34,696 nucleotides of DNA from Alphaproteobacteria bacterium (lineage in GTDB: Bacteria > Pseudomonadota > Alphaproteobacteria > Parvibaculales > Parvibaculaceae), in assembly GCA_021775935.1 (NCBI GenBank), contig JAJFGY010000108.1:1-34696 (forward strand), read 5' to 3'. Below the pieces are notes generated by a model that saw only the letters and a list, made by a program, of their open reading frames with translations, was not told the DNA's origin and ran no database searches. The translations under genes and the position numbers were made by a program. Below, piece after piece: positions 26,367-34,696 of the stretch (positions are counted from its first letter, which is position 1; every line of letters starts with the position of its first letter).

Positions 26367-28058
26367 ATGCACCGCGACCTTTCTGCAATGAGCCAGACCG
26401 ACTACGACCTCATCGTCGTGGGCGGCGGCATATCTGGCTCCTCAATCGCATGGGACGCCGCACTCCGTGGGCTGAAAGTGGCGCTGCTTGAAAAAGACGA
26501 TTTCGCCCACGCAACAACTGCAGGATCATCCAAGCTTATTCATGGCGGGCTCCGCTATCTGGTGAACGGCGAGATCGGTCTTGTCAGGGAATCGCTCCGG
26601 GAACGGCGTATTTGGGAGCAAAACGCGCCCCATCTTGTTGACCCCCTGCCTTTCATCCTGCCCACCTATGGCCGCGGCATGAAAGGCGCAATGATCCTCG
26701 CCATCGGCCTCACCATGTACGACCTTCTGGCCTATGACCGGAACCGGCTGGATGATCCCGACAAAAAATTGCCGGGCTACAAGAGCATATCGCGAGACGA
26801 AGCGCTGCGGCTCATGCCGTCTCTCAACCCAGACGGGCTGACCGGTGCCAAGATCTATTATGACTGCCAGATGTTTGCGCCAGAGCGCCTCTGCCTTGAG
26901 TTTATTCTGGGCGCAGCGGAGAAAGGCGCAGACGTCGCCAACTATGCCCAGGTCACCGGCTTTGAGAAATCCAAGGGCGGGTCCGGTTCAGAAAACGACC
27001 GCATTACCGGTGTTACGGTCAAAGATCAGCTGACCGGCGACACGCACACAATCAAAGGCAAACTGACGATCAATGCAGCAGGTCCGTGGGCAGATATCCT
27101 AATGGGTCTCTCCGATGATGGAAAACCATCCAGACGCCTCATCCGCTCCAAAGGCATTCACCTCATCACCCGGGCCCTCTCTGGTGAAAATGCACTTGCC
27201 GTTCAGTCAAAGATTGGCGGGCATTTTTTCGTCCTTCCCTGGCGGGGCAAAACAATTTTAGGCACGACAGACACAGTGTTTGATGATGCTCCCGATAAGA
27301 TCGGCGTAACCGAGCAGGACATCGAAGATTTTCTGGCAGTGGTGAATGATGGCCTGCCGACGTTAAACCTGACCCGTGCAGACGTGGAAAATTTCTATGT
27401 CGGTATTCGGCCCCTGGTGGACACGACGCCACAGGACGATGAAGATGACTCCGATAGCTATAATGCCAGCCGAGCGGCCGAGATCGTCGACCATTCAGAA
27501 GTCGACAATATTGATGGCTTCCTCTCTGCCATGGGGGGGAAGTGGACAACCTCCCGCCACCTGGCTGAAAAAGTCGTTGATGGTGCTATGAAAAAACTAG
27601 GGCGTTCCGCAAAAAGCAAAACAGAGAGTGTGCCCCTCTACGGGGGAGCGACAGGGCGCTTCTTGCCGTTCACCGACAAGGCCATCGCAGCCCACCCAGA
27701 TCTCTCTGCAGATATCGTGCGCAACCTGACCCGGTATCATGGCGCCCGCTATGAGCTGATCCTGGCAACCGCCAGCGAACGACAGGGAGAGGCGCCGGAA
27801 CTGTTGCAGCCGCTTGGGCCTGACACCAGCGATATCGGCGCGCAGATTGTACATGCCGTGCGTCACGAGATGGCCGTGACACTGGAAGACGCTTTACTGC
27901 GCAGAACAGGTCTCGGCACGCTGGTGCATCCAGGCGAGGCAGCACTCAACCGCTCAGCAGATCTGATGGCCCGTGAACTGGGCTGGGATGAGACAGAGCG
28001 CACCCGGCAGATCGCAAATGTAGAGGCGAGTTATAAAACGCTCGACGGTGCCGCGTGA
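26367..28058 (+). CDS. glpD: FAD-dependent glycerol-3-phosphate dehydrogenase
   Basis: DYDLIVVGGGISGSSIAWDAALRGLKVALLEKDDFAHATTAGSSKLIHGGLRYL; NAAGPWAD; FYVGIRPLVD; GGKWTTSRHLAEKVVD. Confidence 0.94.
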   Translation: MHRDLSAMSQTDYDLIVVGGGISGSSIAWDAALRGLKVALLEKDDFAHATTAGSSKLIHGGLRYLVNGEIGLVRESLRERRIWEQNAPHLVDPLPFILPTYGRGMKGAMILAIGLTMYDLLAYDRNRLDDPDKKLPGYKSISRDEALRLMPSLNPDGLTGAKIYYDCQMFAPERLCLEFILGAAEKGADVANYAQVTGFEKSKGGSGSENDRITGVTVKDQLTGDTHTIKGKLTINAAGPWADILMGLSDDGKPSRRLIRSKGIHLITRALSGENALAVQSKIGGHFFVLPWRGKTILGTTDTVFDDAPDKIGVTEQDIEDFLAVVNDGLPTLNLTRADVENFYVGIRPLVDTTPQDDEDDSDSYNASRAAEIVDHSEVDNIDGFLSAMGGKWTTSRHLAEKVVDGAMKKLGRSAKSKTESVPLYGGATGRFLPFTDKAIAAHPDLSADIVRNLTRYHGARYELILATASERQGEAPELLQPLGPDTSDIGAQIVHAVRHEMAVTLEDALLRRTGLGTLVHPGEAALNRSADLMARELGWDETERTRQIANVEASYKTLDGAA

Positions 28059-29005
28059 GCGGCCCCACCTATGCAATCGTCAATCCGGCGTCCGGGGGCG
28101 GCCGGACGGGGCGCAACTGGGCAGAGATCCAGACAAAGCTGGAAACTGCGCTCGGTGAAATCACACCCCTTTTTACAGATGGTCCTGCAACGCCCAATCA
28201 CTTGCCCGCTGCCAACCTCGCACGAGAGGCCGCAGATCGTGGTGCAGCGCTTGTCATCGCAGTGGGCGGAGATGGTACAATCAACGAGACCATCAACGGC
28301 CTGTTCCACGATGCCACAGACGGACAGGCACCAGCGCCTCTCGGTCTCCTCAACACAGGAACCGGCGGGGACTTTCGAAAAACCTTCGAATTGCCAGCTG
28401 ACCTGGACGCCTGCATTGCCCGGCTTGCAAGCGGAGACAGCCGAACAATTGACATTGGACGCCTCACGTTCAACGCTGATGACAATCAGCCGATGGCACG
28501 GCACTTCAACAACATTGCAAGCTTCGGCATGTCTGGCGCGGTCGACCGCGCTGTCAACAAAGCCCGCTTCTCCAAATTGTTTGGCGGATCATTCGCCTAT
28601 CTCTGGGCGACGCTGTCAACAGCACTACGCTATCGCCCGCAGCCTGTGCGCATTCGCACACAAAGCGGATGGGATGAAGTGATCAATGTGGGCACCGCTG
28701 CTGTTGCCAACGGTCGCTTTTTTGGCGGCGGCATGATGATGGCGCCGGACGCGAACCCACAGGATGGCGCTTTCGACCTTGTCATCATGCGCGACACAAG
28801 CGTGGGTGACCTCTTCAAAGATTCAGGCTCTCTCTATGACGGCACCCATGTCGAGAATGAGAAGGTCATTGTAACGCGAACAACCTGGGTTGAAGCAGAA
28901 CCCATCGACACCAAGCCCGTGCTGCTCGACATTGATGGGGAAGCGCCAGGAAAACTGCCTGCCCGCTTTGATATCCTGCCCGGAGCGCTCACACTCCGGG
29001 TCTAA
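28055..29005 (+). CDS. Diacylglycerol kinase-family lipid kinase (YegS/DAGK catalytic domain)
   Basis: YAIVNPASGGGRTGRNW, VIAVGGDGTINETINGLF, LLNTGTGGDFRKTF; GTG start with GTGA overlap with glpD stop. Confidence 0.92.
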   Translation: MSGPTYAIVNPASGGGRTGRNWAEIQTKLETALGEITPLFTDGPATPNHLPAANLAREAADRGAALVIAVGGDGTINETINGLFHDATDGQAPAPLGLLNTGTGGDFRKTFELPADLDACIARLASGDSRTIDIGRLTFNADDNQPMARHFNNIASFGMSGAVDRAVNKARFSKLFGGSFAYLWATLSTALRYRPQPVRIRTQSGWDEVINVGTAAVANGRFFGGGMMMAPDANPQDGAFDLVIMRDTSVGDLFKDSGSLYDGTHVENEKVIVTRTTWVEAEPIDTKPVLLDIDGEAPGKLPARFDILPGALTLRV

Positions 29006-29037
29006 GGCACCCAGACCAAAGATCAAAGGACAAGAAC

Positions 29038-30708
29038 GTGACAATAGATCGCCAAACACTTCGATGGAACGGCTGGGGTCCGGCCAAACAAGATAACCAT
29101 ATGCCCGAAGGTGCGCCCCAATGGGCGTGGATCAAAGAGACACTGGGTATGGCCGTCCTCCCCTCGACCCCGGCAAAGCGGCTGTCTGATATCACTCTGC
29201 CGCCCTGTCACCTGAGTGCAGATGAAATCAAAGGGTTCGAGGAAATCGTTGGCGAGAACCAGGTGCGTACAGATGACTACGAGCGCGCATTTCACGCGCG
29301 CGGCAAAAGCTATCACGACCTTCTATATGTTCGCGCGGGCGATCTAAACGTCGCGCCCGACGCTGTCATCTATCCCCGCGCCGCCAACGAAGTGCAGGCA
29401 GTCCTCACCTATTGTTCTGAAAATGATATGAGCGTGATCCCTTTTGGGGGGGGCTCAAGTGTTGTAGGGGGCGTGAACGCAAACGCACGAACCGCAACCG
29501 ACAAAGTCATAACACTTGATCTCACTCTGATGGACGGGATCCACGATGTAGACCGTGTCTCAATGACAGCCCGCATTGATGCAGGCATCTATGGGCCGCA
29601 TCTTGAACAGAAACTGTCTGCCCAAGGTCTCACCCTCGGCCACTACCCGCAGAGTTTTGAATATTCGACCCTGGGTGGATGGGTTGCCGCGCGGGGCGCC
29701 GGGCAACAATCAAACCGATATGGCAAAGCAGAAAAATGGGTTGTGTCAGCCCGGCTATCAACGCCAACAGGACCCTGGTCAACTGAAGAGGCACCAGCCT
29801 CTGCCGCGGGTCCCAATCTCAACCAGCTCGTTGCAGGATCAGAAGGCACCCTCGGCGTCATCTGTGATGCGACGGTCAAGATCCATGACAAGCCCGAGAC
29901 AAAGGACTATCGCGGCTATCTGTTCAAAGACTTCGCTGCAGGTGTTGAAGTTGCCCGGACCATCAATCACGCGGATATTCCGGTCGCGATGGTGCGCTTG
30001 TCGGATGCAGCAGAGACATATTTCTTCCAAACCTTTGGATCAAGCGGCGCGGGGGGTCTCAAATCGAAACTGCAAAACGCTTTTCTGAAATGGAAAGGTT
30101 TCGCCAAAGACCCGTGCTTGATGCTCATCGGCCTTGAAGGTGAGAAGGCAACGGTCGAATGGGCAAAAGAGCAGACCAGTGCCATTTGTAAAAAGGCGGG
30201 TGCACTCGCCATTGGCTCAGGCGCGGGTGATAAATGGTACCATGGCCGCTTCTCCTCCCCCTATGGCCGAGACCCCATGATGGATCGTGGTATCGGCGTC
30301 GACACGCTGGAAACGGCAACCTCCTGGTCCAACATATTACCGCTGCATGGAAAGATGATCGGGGCGATCCAAAAAGCGCTTGATGAAAATATGGGTGAGC
30401 CTGGCCAAAAAGGCATCGTCATGGGTCATGTCAGCCATTCTTATCCCGATGGTGCGAGCCTCTACTTCACCTTTGTCTTTCCACGCGACCTGAAAGACGA
30501 AATTGGTCAATGGCAGCGGGTGAAGCGGGCTGCATCGGATGCCATCGCGGCCAATGGCGGCACGATTTCTCACCACCATGGCGTCGGCGTTGATCATGCG
30601 CCCTGGATGGCAGAAGAAAAAGGCACCACAGGCATGATGGTTCTCAAGACCCTGAAGGCCGAGCTTGATCCGAAAGGCATTATGAACCCTGGCAAGCTTC
30701 TCGGGTAA
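29038..30708 (+). CDS. FAD-binding oxidase of the alkyldihydroxyacetonephosphate synthase (AGPS)-like family
   Basis: N-terminal RWNGWG; VIYPRAANEVQAVLTYCSENDMSVIPFGGGSSVVGGV (PCMH FAD domain); GHYPQSFEYSTLGGWVAARGAGQQSNRYG; GGTISHHHGVGVDHAPW; GIMNPGKLLG. GTG start with aaagga RBS. Confidence 0.9.
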   Translation: MTIDRQTLRWNGWGPAKQDNHMPEGAPQWAWIKETLGMAVLPSTPAKRLSDITLPPCHLSADEIKGFEEIVGENQVRTDDYERAFHARGKSYHDLLYVRAGDLNVAPDAVIYPRAANEVQAVLTYCSENDMSVIPFGGGSSVVGGVNANARTATDKVITLDLTLMDGIHDVDRVSMTARIDAGIYGPHLEQKLSAQGLTLGHYPQSFEYSTLGGWVAARGAGQQSNRYGKAEKWVVSARLSTPTGPWSTEEAPASAAGPNLNQLVAGSEGTLGVICDATVKIHDKPETKDYRGYLFKDFAAGVEVARTINHADIPVAMVRLSDAAETYFFQTFGSSGAGGLKSKLQNAFLKWKGFAKDPCLMLIGLEGEKATVEWAKEQTSAICKKAGALAIGSGAGDKWYHGRFSSPYGRDPMMDRGIGVDTLETATSWSNILPLHGKMIGAIQKALDENMGEPGQKGIVMGHVSHSYPDGASLYFTFVFPRDLKDEIGQWQRVKRAASDAIAANGGTISHHHGVGVDHAPWMAEEKGTTGMMVLKTLKAELDPKGIMNPGKLLG

Positions 30709-30724
30709 GCCTGAGAGACCGAAA

Positions 30725-30762
30725 AAGAAGGGCGGGCCTGGTGATGCAGGGCCGCCCTTCTT
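30725..30762. terminator. Bidirectional-type terminator hairpin between AGPS-like and HSL esterase genes
   Basis: AAGAAGGGCGG...CCGCCCTTCTT with additional inner pairing GCCTG/CAGGGC. Confidence 0.8.
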
Positions 30763-30778
30763 GTGTGCCAGCTCTCTT

Positions 30779-31708
30779 TTAGGAAAGCGCTTTACCTGCA
30801 GCCACCGCAGCAGCCGCGACAGCCGGACGGGCGGCTTCCACCATGCCCTGCAGATTAAAAAAGCCATGGATCATGCCCGGATAGTCAATATAGGTAACAT
30901 CCACGCCAGCAGCTTCCAGTGCCGTGGCGTAAGCAGCGCCCTCAGCTTTCAGCACATCATGGCCCGCCGTGATGACATAGGCGGGCGGCAAACCCGATAA
31001 GTCATCTGCACGCAAAGGAGCAAGAAGAGGGTCCGCACGATCAAAATCTGATCCGGCATAATGATCAATGAACCACTCCATCGTGGCCTTTTCCAGAAAG
31101 AACCCTTCCCCAAAAGACGTATAGCTTGCCGTGTCTGTTTTCGTATCTGTCACCGGGTAAATCAGCAATTGATGATGGATCGACGGACCTTTCCGCGCTT
31201 TCGCCAACTGACAGACGACAGCAGCGAGATTCCCGCCTGCGCTGTCGCCTGCAACGCCAATGCCGTTCACATCAATGCCAAGACTGGACCCGTTCTTCTC
31301 GACCCACTCAACAGCTGCGTAACAATCATCCACCGCAGCTGGACAAGTATGTTCAGGTGCCAGTCGGTAGTCGACAGCCACCACCTTGCAGCCGCTTTCA
31401 TTGGCAAGCGTTCGGCAAAGCGCGTCATGCGTGTCGAGATCCCCGATCACCCAACCGCCCCCATGAAAGAAGACGAGGGCCGGTAAAGCACCTCCCCCGG
31501 AGGCCACGGGTGTATAAAGTCGCAGAGGCACATCTCCGCCTGGCCCCGGCACCAATTTGTCTTCAACTTTGCCGATGGGCACATCAAGCGGGTCCTTCAA
31601 ATCAAGATACATTGCCCGTGCCTCTGCTGCAGACATCTCAGACATGGGCGTACCACCCGCCGCCGCCATCGCGTCCAGCAACGCTTTCACCTGTGGATCA
31701 AGTGTCAT
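30779..31708 (-). CDS. Alpha/beta hydrolase, HSL-family esterase/lipase
   Basis: LVFFHGGGWVIGDLDTHDALCRTLANESGCKVVAVDYRLAPEH; GVAGDSAGGNLAAVV; MIHGFFNL. Confidence 0.95.
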   Translation of the reverse strand: MTLDPQVKALLDAMAAAGGTPMSEMSAAEARAMYLDLKDPLDVPIGKVEDKLVPGPGGDVPLRLYTPVASGGGALPALVFFHGGGWVIGDLDTHDALCRTLANESGCKVVAVDYRLAPEHTCPAAVDDCYAAVEWVEKNGSSLGIDVNGIGVAGDSAGGNLAAVVCQLAKARKGPSIHHQLLIYPVTDTKTDTASYTSFGEGFFLEKATMEWFIDHYAGSDFDRADPLLAPLRADDLSGLPPAYVITAGHDVLKAEGAAYATALEAAGVDVTYIDYPGMIHGFFNLQGMVEAARPAVAAAAVAAGKALS

Positions 31709-31754
31709 TCTTAATAAGCCTCCCCGGCATTTTTGGTTGAGGGAGTATTACGAA

Positions 31755-31780
31755 GGTTGCCGTTCTCTTCAATGGCAACC
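31755..31780. other. Inverted repeat / hairpin in the promoter-side intergenic region of MCP and HSL esterase
   Basis: GGTTGCCGTT-CTCTTC-AATGGCAACC, 10 bp stem with one G-T wobble. Confidence 0.5.
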
Positions 31781-31940
31781 GCCCACGCCTGAAAAAACCC
31801 CAGTTTCTAAAGGGTAACCGGACGTCGTAGTCCTTTTGGACAGATTTAAGTCAAAATTTATGGTTTGTCCCCATTTTTGCACCTGAAACACACGCAAAAG
31901 TTGAAGTGTAAATTTCAGTATATGGGAACTGGGTCATACG

Positions 31941-34160
31941 ATGATCGAAAAACTGACCAATCTAAAGATCGCTCAAAAACTGCCTTTGAGCGTTGTTGGT
32001 TGTGCGCTCATCGCAGCGCTGGGTGTTGGCAGCGCTAGCTATTGGGAGGCCGCCGCGACGGTTGAAGAGACAACCAACGCCAAATTCGAGGCCACTTTGG
32101 CAGATCGAAAAGAAGCCTTCGCGCGATATCTCTCCTCGATCGAACAAGATCTGTCGATTATGGCGGCAAGCCCGCAAGTTCAAACCGCACTTGTCGATTT
32201 TACGCGAGCCTGGGGCACACTCGGCACCAACGCCACCGGTCATCTGCAAGACATCTACATCAACTCAAATCCGCACCCCACGGGAAGCAAGCACCTCCTG
32301 GATGCTGGCGCCGATGGATCTTACTACTCTAAACTTCACGCAGCCCATCACCCCTGGGTGAGGACCTTTCTGGAACAAAAGGGCTATTACGATATTTTCC
32401 TTTTCGATCTTGAGGGGAATCTCATCTACTCCGTCTTCAAAGAGCTCGACTACGCCACCAATATAAATTCTGGGGAATGGAAAGACTCCGATCTAGGCGT
32501 CGTGTTCCGCAATGCGGCGGCCGCAGCAGACGCATCCACAACCCCCTTCACAGACTTCGCCCCCTACGGGCCGAGCCATGGTGCTCCTGCCAGCTTCATC
32601 GCAAGGGCTGTTTTCAATGCCAGTGGGCAAAAAATCGGCGTGATCTCCTTCCAGATGCCCATCGATGTTATCAATGCAGTCATGCAATCGGCTGAAGGCT
32701 TGGGCGAAACAGGCGAAGTACTTCTGGTTGGAGAGGATCGCCTGATGCGCGCAGACTCTCGTCTGTCTGAAACATCAACGCTACTCGTAACAAGCGTAGA
32801 ATCGCCAGCAGTCGATGCGGTCTTTGCTGGAGAACGGACAGATAGAGCCGACTACGACATCAATCACCTAGAAAACGAAGTCCGTACCTATGCGCAGGCT
32901 ATTGAGTTTCTCGGCGTTAAGTGGGCCCTTGCCGCACAGATAACCGAAGACGAGGTAACATCAAGCCTGACAATCATGCGCAACATTATCGCGCTCATAA
33001 CGCTGACACTCATCGCCCTTATCACCGGCATCGGAATATATTTGGCGCGGCAGATTGCAAATCCGATCTCCCATTCAACAGAAGCAATGAACCGTTTAGC
33101 CGCCGGTGAAACAGATATGGAGATTACCAGTACCGATCGCACAGACGAAATTGGAGAGATGGCCCGAGCAGTGGAAGTTTTCCAACAAAATGCAATTGAT
33201 CGCATGACGCTGGAAACTGCTCAGGCTGAAGGCCAACTGGCAAAAGAAACACGCACAGCCGAGCTCGAAAAAATGATCTCGGGTTTCGAGAGTTCAATGA
33301 AGGAAATGTTGGGAACCGTGAGCGCCGCTGCAACAGAGTTGGAACACACCGCATCCTCCATGACAGCAACATCTGAAGACACAAGTGCGAAATCATCAGC
33401 GATTGCTGCTGCGTCAGATGAAGCAAGCACAAATGTACAAACGGTGGCTGGTGCCGCCGAAGAGTTATCCAGCTCCATTCAGGAAATTCGGCGTCAGGTC
33501 GAGCAATCAACGTCCGTGACCCAAAAGGCGACCGACACGGCGAACAAAGCGAATGACCGGATTGAAGGCCTGTCTGCAGCAGCAAAGCAGATCAATGACG
33601 TTGTCGGCCTCATTCAGGATGTTGCCGAACAGACCAATCTTCTTGCTCTCAACGCGACAATTGAGGCAGCAAGAGCGGGCGAAGCCGGCAAGGGCTTTGC
33701 CGTCGTGGCCTCAGAGGTGAAGGAACTGGCCAATCAGACAGCTCGGGCGACTGAAGAAATCAGCCAGCAAATATCTGCTGTTCAGTCATCTACTGACGAG
33801 GCAGTTATAGCCATTCGCAACGTCACAGCGACGGTCGGTGAAATCAGCGAAATCTCGGACGCGATTGCCACCTCGGTTGAGCAACAGCAAGCAGCAACGA
33901 TTGAAATCTCATCAAACGTGCAGGAAGCTGCCTCCAGCTCAAACGAAGTAACAGCAAATGTCGCAGGTCTTTCCACTGCGGCTAACGAATCGGCAGGCGC
34001 AGCCTCTCAGGTTCAATCTGCAGCAGGCGAATTAGCCGGGCAGGCTGAAAATCTAAAGTCAACGGTCGACGAATTCCTCATCAAAGTACGAGACGCAGGC
34101 TACAGACGCCGCGAGCACAAACCGCGGGCAGAAGGCGAGAGGCGCAAGCGCAGGGCTTGA
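31941..34160 (+). CDS. Methyl-accepting chemotaxis protein (periplasmic sensor, HAMP, MCP signalling domain)
   Basis: N-terminal TM, about 290 aa ligand-binding region, second TM, HAMP ([26 protein letters not shown]), hairpin motif [48 protein letters not shown]. Confidence 0.96.
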   Translation: MIEKLTNLKIAQKLPLSVVGCALIAALGVGSASYWEAAATVEETTNAKFEATLADRKEAFARYLSSIEQDLSIMAASPQVQTALVDFTRAWGTLGTNATGHLQDIYINSNPHPTGSKHLLDAGADGSYYSKLHAAHHPWVRTFLEQKGYYDIFLFDLEGNLIYSVFKELDYATNINSGEWKDSDLGVVFRNAAAAADASTTPFTDFAPYGPSHGAPASFIARAVFNASGQKIGVISFQMPIDVINAVMQSAEGLGETGEVLLVGEDRLMRADSRLSETSTLLVTSVESPAVDAVFAGERTDRADYDINHLENEVRTYAQAIEFLGVKWALAAQITEDEVTSSLTIMRNIIALITLTLIALITGIGIYLARQIANPISHSTEAMNRLAAGETDMEITSTDRTDEIGEMARAVEVFQQNAIDRMTLETAQAEGQLAKETRTAELEKMISGFESSMKEMLGTVSAAATELEHTASSMTATSEDTSAKSSAIAAASDEASTNVQTVAGAAEELSSSIQEIRRQVEQSTSVTQKATDTANKANDRIEGLSAAAKQINDVVGLIQDVAEQTNLLALNATIEAARAGEAGKGFAVVASEVKELANQTARATEEISQQISAVQSSTDEAVIAIRNVTATVGEISEISDAIATSVEQQQAATIEISSNVQEAASSSNEVTANVAGLSTAANESAGAASQVQSAAGELAGQAENLKSTVDEFLIKVRDAGYRRREHKPRAEGERRKRRA

Positions 34161-34186
34161 CGCCTCAGTTCAGGTGAGCACGGCGC

Positions 34187-34696
34187 TTACCCATTAAACC
34201 CGCCTTCATCTAGAAACGCTTGCTCTTCCGACGTGCTTGTTCGGTCGAGCAGGCTGTTTCGATGGGGGAAACGTCCAAATTTTTCAATAATGTCATAGTG
34301 CAGAACCGCAAAGTCATAGGTGCGCGGGTCGTCCAGCCTGTCTTTGAAATAGACGAGCCCTCGACGCTGCACGTCCAGACTTTCAGAATGCATGAAGGGC
34401 ATATAGAGCCATTGTCGCTCTGCTAGCGAAATCAGGAAGTCCTGACCTGTGTCGATAGCGCTCTCCGCCACAGCCAGCGCTTTTTCATCTCCTGAAAAGG
34501 CCCGCGCATCCTCTCGCCATATGTTTCGCGTGAACTGATCAAGAACAAGGATGAGCGCCAATGAGCCTGTCGGGGTCTCTGACCACTGGTCAAGGATGCC
34601 GGCCATGGCCTGCTCGACGGTACCGCCATACCGCGCAGCAATTGCTTGATCGAACCCAGGGTCCTTTTTGAACCATTTCCCTGGTCCGGCTTCCTG
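34187..34696 (-). CDS. DUF924 family protein, 5' end truncated by window edge
   Basis: Frame continues to the edge (QEAGPGKWFKKDPGFDQAIAARYGGTVEQAMAGILDQWSETPTGSLALILVLDQFTRNIWREDARAF...); LxLVLDQFxRN typical of DUF924. Confidence 0.9.
   Translation of the reverse strand, partial: QEAGPGKWFKKDPGFDQAIAARYGGTVEQAMAGILDQWSETPTGSLALILVLDQFTRNIWREDARAFSGDEKALAVAESAIDTGQDFLISLAERQWLYMPFMHSESLDVQRRGLVYFKDRLDDPRTYDFAVLHYDIIEKFGRFPHRNSLLDRTSTSEEQAFLDEGGFNG

Overview
The window is a gene-dense stretch of ordinary-looking bacterial chromosome, probably alphaproteobacterial judging from gene content and style. I support about 36 protein-coding genes, one tRNA-Arg(CCT), several rho-independent-type hairpins and a few inverted repeats. 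I saw no CRISPR array, transposase, integrase or phage gene. From left to right: the 3' end of an MgpS-like helicase gene, an S4 (Hsp15-like) RNA-binding protein, a TerB-like protein, a 7Fe ferredoxin, a CarD regulator with a long histone-H1-like Lys/Ala tail, an RpoH-type sigma factor, an M48 lipoprotein peptidase, a thermonuclease-fold protein and a LuxR-type response regulator with a degenerate receiver. Next come tRNA-Arg, a GST next to an XRE/MmyB-like regulator, a BLUF photoreceptor, a pirin/LysR divergent pair, an ICMT-like methyltransferase, a GT9 glycosyltransferase, a DUF6165 protein, a crotonase, a DmdC-like acyl-CoA dehydrogenase, an agmatinase-GNAT pair and an SDR. The right end has three tandem paralogous alpha/beta hydrolases, a DsbA/HCCA-isomerase-like protein, a glpD / DAG-kinase-like / alkyl-DHAP-synthase-like operon, an HSL-type esterase, a chemoreceptor and a partial DUF924 gene. 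The items most worth following up are: (1) the glpD-lipid kinase-AGPS-like operon as a candidate ether-lipid pathway; (2) the H1-like-tail::CarD fusion with an acidic C-terminus; (3) the response regulator whose phospho-acceptor Asp appears to be Glu and whose acidic pocket is altered; (4) the hairpin-rich fdxA-carD intergenic region. All assignments come from reading motifs and remembered family features. No database search was run.
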